Positions 6,474-10,915 of a stretch of 10,915 bases of DNA are shown here, in pieces. The stretch spans positions 1 to 10,915 of the forward strand of contig CAZTSI010000083.1 in NCBI GenBank assembly GCA_964616755.1, written 5' to 3'. Under the pieces are notes generated by a model that did no database searches, was not told the DNA's origin, and saw nothing but the letters and a program-made list of their open reading frames with translations. The stretch is from CAYNFR01 sp964616755 (GTDB lineage: Bacteria > Bacteroidota > Bacteroidia > Chitinophagales > Saprospiraceae). Within the stretch, counting starts at the first letter, position 1. Every line of letters starts with the position of its first letter. Both the position numbers and the translations under genes were made by a program.

Positions 6474-9245
6474 ATGATAAAACATTTTCTTTTACTCGTA
6501 CTTTGGATCGGCAGCCTAGCCAGTACCACTGGGCAAAAGCCAATTTCTGCGCATCATATTTTATTGGATGCGCCGATAAGCAATAGAGTACAGCTACGCG
6601 ATAGCGTCCTATTTCAATATGACACCACAGGCACAGTGGATGTTAGCTCCCTAATTATTGAATCCCAAGATTTCAGTCTTTTTGACACACTGAGAAAGCC
6701 CTTCCCCAAAAGCTATTATTCATGGGCGGCAATGAACTTGACTAATCGGCAACAAGAAACAGCCAATATTGGGCTTGATTTTCCGGCATATATAGACACG
6801 GTTTGGGTATATGAGGTCAAAGACGGACAATTGATTTCAACGTATTTGACAGGAAAACGTATAAAATCTTCTAAAAAGCTTCTAGCTGGAAGCTTGAATT
6901 TTGTCCCGATAAGCATAGACCCAAATGAAAACAAAACATTATTCATTAAAGCCTCACAAAAAAGCTATAAGAACTTGATTTTTAAGCTTAGACTAAGTCT
7001 GGTGGATACAAAATCATATATGCGTGGCCATTTTAATAGAATGGTTTGGAACAGCTTTTATGTCGGAGTGATGCTACTATTTGGGCTAATTTCTGCCTTT
7101 CTATATTTTCTATTCAGAGAAATATCACTTGTCTATTTTTCGCTACTCATGATCATATATGCCGCCAAATATGCTGCTACGAGTGGATTAGCGGATGCTC
7201 TTTTCTTAAATGGATTGGGAAATGAGTATTTTGAAATCTACCAGATCTTAGAGTCACTGCATTTGGTAGTCATGTTTCTATTTATCACTAGCTATATCGC
7301 TATAAAAAAGCATTTTCCCAAATATTATCAGATCGTTCTGGTACTTGTATTAGCAATCTCCTTGTTCTTTCCTGTCTCAAAATTCTTCGCACCCTACTCC
7401 CCACTTTTCTATAGAATCAATTCGGTTCTCCTCTTGATCGTGAATGTATTAGGCTTGATCCCCATCCTACTTTTAACGAAACGCGGAGATAAATCGAGCA
7501 AGGTCATTCTCATTTCTTTAAGCATATTGTTCATAAGTGCCATCCTTCACAATATAGGTAGTGAATTTAAAATTTACATTCAATTGAGTGAGTTGGTATA
7601 TCAAGTGGGCACTATTCTCTTTGCCGGATTTTTGTTTTATTCATTGTTTTCTAAAATAGATGCCATTCGCCTAGAGACTGCTCAATATGCCGAACTCAAT
7701 GAAATGAAATCTAGGTTTTTTGCCAATATATCTCACGAATTTCGTACACCGCTTACTTTAATCATGGGGCCGATTAGAATATTAATGGAGAAAAGTAGCA
7801 ATAATGAAAGCCAAGTTCTGCTAAAAACTGCTCTTGACAATTCGAATCGCCTATTGCAATTAATCAATCAGATCTTAGACCTTTCTAGACTAGAGTCAAA
7901 AAAGATAGCCTTGTCGTACAGCCAAGTGAATCTTTTGCCTGTTCTCAAGGGTCTATTCATGTCCTTTGAATCCATAGCAAATATTAGATCCATTTCGCTC
8001 AATTTTGAAAGCCATGTAGATGAATTAATTCTTAATTTGGATCGCGAGAAAATCGACAGGGTATTTATCAACCTACTTTCCAATGCTATCAAATTTACAC
8101 CTTCCGGGGGTAGCATTTCTCTTATAATCAATGAGACTAACCATATGGCAATCATAAAAATCAAGGACAGCGGCATCGGAATTTCTAAGGATAACATACC
8201 CTTTATTTTTGACCGATTTTATCAAGTCGATGATGGAGACACCCGATCTTATGAAGGCTCTGGAATAGGCCTAGCCTTGGTGAAGGAATTGGTTTTACTT
8301 CATTCAGGTGAAATTTCCGTAGAGAGTAATGTAGGTATGGGTACTACTTTTACAGTTTGTCTTCCTAAAGGAAAAGCACATCTCGATACTCGACAACTTA
8401 GAAGTGATATAATTGAAAACTCAGGAAATACTACTTCAAGTGAAAAGATCATTGACCTAAATATCGAAGAACTCGACACCCCTTTCGATCAAGAAGGCCG
8501 TAAAACTATATTGATAATTGAAGATAACCTGGATGTAAGAAACCTTATTGTCCGAGAACTGTATGATCGGTACAACATATTAGAAGCAGAAGATGGCGAA
8601 ACAGGTCTCGAAAATGCCTTTAACAATATGCCCGACTTGATCATAAGTGATGTTATGATGCCAAAAATGAATGGCTATGATGTATGCAGTAAATTAAAAG
8701 TGGATTTTCGAACGAGCCACATACCCGTAATATTACTTACTGCAAAAGCTGAAAGAGAAGATAGGCTAAAAGGTTTTTCCATCGGAGTAGACGATTATTT
8801 AATTAAGCCTTTTGACCCTCTGGAGCTTAAACTTAGAGTTGAGAATTTAATCGAATTAAGAGCGAAATTACTCCATCGTTATACATTGGAGATAGAGGCG
8901 CAAGAAATCAATAAGCTCAACCCCGTAGATGAAGCCTTCCTTAAAAACATAAATAAGACCATAGAACTAAACCTCACAAATGTGCAATTTAGTGTGGAGA
9001 CATTGGCAATGTCAGTATCATTGAGTAGCCGACATTTAAGTCGTAAACTAAAAGCCATATCTAATATGTCAGCCAGTCAATACATACAAAATTTTCGACT
9101 TGAACATGCTTATAAGCTATTGCTGATTCAAGATCACAACGTGTCAGAGGTGGCCTACCATTCTGGATTTAGTAGTCCTGCCTATTTTATTAAATGCTTT
9201 AAAGAAAAATACAATACGACTCCAGGCGAAATATTAAATAAGTGA
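6474..9245 (+). CDS. Hybrid two-component sensor: DISM sensor, histidine kinase, receiver and AraC HTH
   Basis: This 923-residue protein holds a whole signalling pathway in one chain. A signal peptide (1-20) leads into a periplasmic beta-rich 7TMR-DISM-type extracellular domain (about 30-180), often tied to carbohydrate or related small-molecule sensing. Seven hydrophobic helices follow (about 193-395). The kinase has the phospho-acceptor His421 (ISHEFRTPLTL), N box NLLSNAIKF (533-541), G1 DSGIGIS (565-571), F box FDRFYQ and G2 GSGIGLAL (595-602). The receiver (about 677-795) has Glu683/Asp684, phospho-acceptor Asp726 (SDVMMPKMNG), Thr756 and Lys778 (LIKPFD). The C-terminal AraC-type double HTH spans about 825-923, ending SSPAYFIKCFKEKYNTTPGE. 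All catalytic residues are intact. The organisation matches Bacteroidota HTCS-like regulators, though the sensor is DISM rather than the Reg_prop/Y_Y_Y type of classic polysaccharide HTCS. AGGAGGGG lies 13 bases before the ATG. Targets are unknown; the sulfatase relic downstream hints at a former glycan locus. Confidence 0.95.
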   Translation: MIKHFLLLVLWIGSLASTTGQKPISAHHILLDAPISNRVQLRDSVLFQYDTTGTVDVSSLIIESQDFSLFDTLRKPFPKSYYSWAAMNLTNRQQETANIGLDFPAYIDTVWVYEVKDGQLISTYLTGKRIKSSKKLLAGSLNFVPISIDPNENKTLFIKASQKSYKNLIFKLRLSLVDTKSYMRGHFNRMVWNSFYVGVMLLFGLISAFLYFLFREISLVYFSLLMIIYAAKYAATSGLADALFLNGLGNEYFEIYQILESLHLVVMFLFITSYIAIKKHFPKYYQIVLVLVLAISLFFPVSKFFAPYSPLFYRINSVLLLIVNVLGLIPILLLTKRGDKSSKVILISLSILFISAILHNIGSEFKIYIQLSELVYQVGTILFAGFLFYSLFSKIDAIRLETAQYAELNEMKSRFFANISHEFRTPLTLIMGPIRILMEKSSNNESQVLLKTALDNSNRLLQLINQILDLSRLESKKIALSYSQVNLLPVLKGLFMSFESIANIRSISLNFESHVDELILNLDREKIDRVFINLLSNAIKFTPSGGSISLIINETNHMAIIKIKDSGIGISKDNIPFIFDRFYQVDDGDTRSYEGSGIGLALVKELVLLHSGEISVESNVGMGTTFTVCLPKGKAHLDTRQLRSDIIENSGNTTSSEKIIDLNIEELDTPFDQEGRKTILIIEDNLDVRNLIVRELYDRYNILEAEDGETGLENAFNNMPDLIISDVMMPKMNGYDVCSKLKVDFRTSHIPVILLTAKAEREDRLKGFSIGVDDYLIKPFDPLELKLRVENLIELRAKLLHRYTLEIEAQEINKLNPVDEAFLKNINKTIELNLTNVQFSVETLAMSVSLSSRHLSRKLKAISNMSASQYIQNFRLEHAYKLLLIQDHNVSEVAYHSGFSSPAYFIKCFKEKYNTTPGEILNK

Positions 9246-9610
9246 AAATAAAATTTTACCATAATTCAATTGGTTGGTACATCACTGTATCAACTTGTAG
9301 GTTATGATCATTTCTTGAGCAAAACGAAACATTCCTTAGATATGCTTTCGACCAAACACAGAAGGTGAAATATTTCGAGCTAGACTAACCAATACTTCAC
9401 GAAGTCCTAAGATTTTTTTATAAAAAATTTAATCCTTCATATATTACTTATTCAATTTACAATAATTTAAATAGGCACTAGAACTGTATATTCATGAATT
9501 GCTTTAAAGGTCAAGTAAATAATGAATTTACTGATCATGATAGGAATGTGCTAAGATAAATCTACTTACCCTTTGAGCTCTACGCTATATCATTTAACTT
9601 ATAGGCAGCA
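9246..9610. other. AT-rich intergenic stretch without a recognised gene
   Basis: No protein family was recognised in this stretch on either strand. Visible structure is limited to an imperfect inverted repeat, ATTGGTTGGT (9269-9278) with ACTAACCAAT (9384-9393), and an all-AT palindrome around 9412-9428. A short open frame ending at 9387 (reading FLRYAFDQTQKVKYFELD then stop) could be a leftover C-terminus, but I cannot assign it. The 5' two thirds of the sulfatase gene that starts at 9611 would be expected here and are not visible, so a deletion or replacement probably occurred in this interval. Confidence 0.4.
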
Positions 9611-10113
9611 AGAGTGCCTCTATTTGTCTCTGGTAGCGCTGTCAAAAAAAAGGCAGAAAAATCACTAAAAATATACAGAACATTAACATCGGCCTTACGA
9701 TGATGACTCTTGCCGAATTGCCGCAGCGTGAACATTTTGATGGCGCTTCGTTCAAAAAATTATTACAAGGTGAGTCCGTCGATCAATAGAAAGATACAAT
9801 ATATTACAAAAACTTCTTGGAGCGACCACACACTCCGACACCTACCTCCCACGCCATCAAGACGGGTCAGCTTAAGTTTATGAGATACCATGGTATTTGG
9901 GATATAAATGCTTTGTACGGCCTCAAAACAGAGCTTATTGAAATGTACAAGCTCATACGAAACACTTCGTAAAGAGAAGTAGCTAAGGACTTAAGAACGA
10001 ATCTATTGACATGGCTAGAAAGAACCGATGGACGACAGATGTTTTGGCGACGCGATAGTGGAGGCGCTGGATATGAAGTCGGGGAAGCCCCTTCATCCGA
10101 AGGGACATATTGA
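9611..10113 (+). pseudogene. Sulfatase C-terminal fragment, broken
   Basis: The plus strand reads RVPLFVSGSAVKKKAEKSL, then, after a one-frame slip near 9670, IQNINIGLTMMTLAELPQRE, HFDGASFKKLLQGESVDQ, TAG stop (9787), KDTIYYKNFLERPHTPTPTS, HAIKTGQLKFMRYHGIWDIN, ALYGLKTELIEMYKLIRNTS, TAA stop (9970), and REVAKDLRTNLLTWLERTDG to TGA at 10111. This is the C-terminal third of an alkaline-phosphatase-fold sulfatase (arylsulfatase/GlcNAc-6-sulfatase-like: RVPLFV, QNIDIGPT, DG.SF..LL.GE, Y[KR]F.RYHG.WD..ELYDL). Compared with the family, Trp in DQWKD has become a stop and ELYDLKTDP reads ALYGLKTEL. The N-terminal catalytic part with the formylglycine site (C/S-x-P-S-R) is absent. Intact enzymes remove sulfate from polysaccharides or glycosaminoglycans in the periplasm. 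The fragment cannot be functional. Confidence 0.88.
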
Positions 10114-10196
10114 GGTTTAAAGGCTGGCTTATGGCGACTAAATGAATTTGATCTGTCCAAGTAATGTAGCACTAGGCCTGATCCATTATTTCCTTC

Positions 10197-10915
10197 TTAT
10201 CTTATCAACGTAAGCGAGCCACTGCGATTAATCTCTTCACCATTGATTAAAACGGCCGTCAATCTGTAATAATATACGCCTTCGATGGAAGGGTTGTCTT
10301 GATACGTTCCCTCCCATCCTTCTTGACCATTTTGGCTTATATCAAACACAATGTTACCGTATCGATCCGCAATGATAAACTCACTCAAAAAATCCAAACT
10401 GCGGCCATACCCTGTTATGAAAAACTTGTCATTAACACCATCATTATTGGGTGAAAAAGCATTAGGGACATACAGGCTCACCTCAGCGTTGAGGTCAAAA
10501 CTAAATGCGTCTCTGGCTAGACATCCCTTTTCATCTTTCGCTTCAACTTGGATGGCAAAAGGACTCAACGGAAGGAAACTAAATGAACGCTCGTTTTGAA
10601 AATCGGACAATGGTTCTGACCATTCGATCTCGGCTAAAGAAAAATTAGCTTCCAACGCTACTTCTTGTTCATCCCCTAAAAGGACAGTTTCATTGGCTTG
10701 AATGTATATCTCCAACTTAGTAGGTTGAGTCAGAGAAATCTGATCTTCATAAAAGCATCCGTACCTATCGACGACTCGCACGTTGTAGCGCCCTGCCAAC
10801 AAATCTGTTGCCTTAGTGGAAGGATATCGCCACTCAGCATTCAGCACGATATTGTATGGCGGATATCCGCCTGCGATGCCGCTGGCCTCTATGCTGCCAT
10901 CAATTAGCTCGTGGC
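10197..10915 (-). CDS. Large T9SS-exported surface protein, 3' part (SprB-like repeat plus gliding-type C-terminal domain)
   Basis: The frame is open to the window edge (239 codons visible, HELIDGSIEASG onward), so the 5' end lies outside. The first visible segment resembles one SprB repeat, G-S-I…GG-x-PPY-x-I followed by DLLAGRYNVRVVDRYGC and a closing LTQP. A middle beta-rich Ig-like segment (LEIYIQANETVLLGDEQEVA to EKGCLARDAFSF) leads to the C-terminal gliding-motility-associated CHU_C domain: VPNAFSPNNDGVNDKFFITG, IADRYGNIVFD, GWEGTY, EGVYYYRLTAV and GSLTLIR at the very end. This type-B sorting signal directs export by the type IX system and cell-surface attachment. Such proteins are adhesins or large surface proteins, several of which serve gliding. 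No enzyme domain is visible in this part. The stop is TAA at 10197-10199. Confidence 0.9.
   Translation of the reverse strand, partial: HELIDGSIEASGIAGGYPPYNIVLNAEWRYPSTKATDLLAGRYNVRVVDRYGCFYEDQISLTQPTKLEIYIQANETVLLGDEQEVALEANFSLAEIEWSEPLSDFQNERSFSFLPLSPFAIQVEAKDEKGCLARDAFSFDLNAEVSLYVPNAFSPNNDGVNDKFFITGYGRSLDFLSEFIIADRYGNIVFDISQNGQEGWEGTYQDNPSIEGVYYYRLTAVLINGEEINRSGSLTLIR

Noticed and set aside
9269..9393. A 125-bp stretch bounded by an imperfect ten-base inverted repeat, possibly a miniature transposable element.
   Set aside because: The repeat is short with one mismatch in AT-rich DNA, no target duplication was seen, and no second copy is in the window.
9412..9428. AT-only palindrome after the hybrid kinase gene as a rho-independent terminator.
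   Set aside because: The stem contains no G-C pairs and lies about 170 bases past the stop codon, so it is unlikely to terminate transcription.
1..10915. CRISPR arrays, tRNA or rRNA genes and intact defence operons.
   Set aside because: No regularly spaced repeats, no cloverleaf-like sequence and no intact nuclease, helicase or reverse transcriptase gene were seen.

Overview
The window looks like chromosomal DNA of a Bacteroidota bacterium, probably a gliding Cytophagales/Flammeovirgaceae-type marine organism. I base this on the secreted protein with a SprB-like repeat and a type-B T9SS/gliding C-terminal domain (right edge), the single-polypeptide hybrid kinase/AraC regulator with a DISM-type sensor, the A-rich leaders without Shine-Dalgarno sites, and an exact TAnnTTTG promoter -7 box. 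The genus assignment is inference.

Left third (1-3200): mostly genetic debris around two intact functions. Bases 1-46 (minus) are the first 15 codons of an aspartokinase (ThrA/LysC type). Next comes a roughly 435-base strongly folded segment that resembles the 5' ribozyme part of a group II intron without its reverse transcriptase. A decayed parDE toxin-antitoxin pair follows on the minus strand (590-1133), missed by a naive ORF scan because both genes carry in-frame stops. A 49-bp attC-like palindrome lies just upstream of it. A Tat-exported sugar isomerase/epimerase-type TIM barrel (1429-2322) is intact. An IS30-family transposase relic (2461-2973) then abuts the next gene block.

Middle (3204-6319, minus): a small LuxR-type DNA-binding protein, a 391-residue secreted protein of unknown family, and apolipoprotein N-acyltransferase (lnt), in that transcriptional order. 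The last two are 28 bp apart and probably cotranscribed. Divergent from the LuxR gene, on the plus strand, is a 923-residue hybrid sensor (periplasmic DISM domain, 7TM, histidine kinase, receiver, AraC HTH; 6474-9245).

Right third (9246-10915): about 365 bp with no recognised feature, then the C-terminal third of a sulfatase gene broken by two stops and a frameshift (9611-10113, plus), then the 3' part of the large T9SS-exported adhesin-like gene (minus), which runs off the window.

How it fits together (inference): the kinase/AraC protein, the sulfatase remnant and the exported sugar isomerase are the kind of genes found around polysaccharide-use loci in this phylum, so the region may be an eroding accessory locus between housekeeping genes (aspartokinase, lnt). 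I found no convincing new defence or mobile system. The most informative observations are the four independent relics, which are only visible by reading through stops, and the unassigned secreted protein coupled to lnt.
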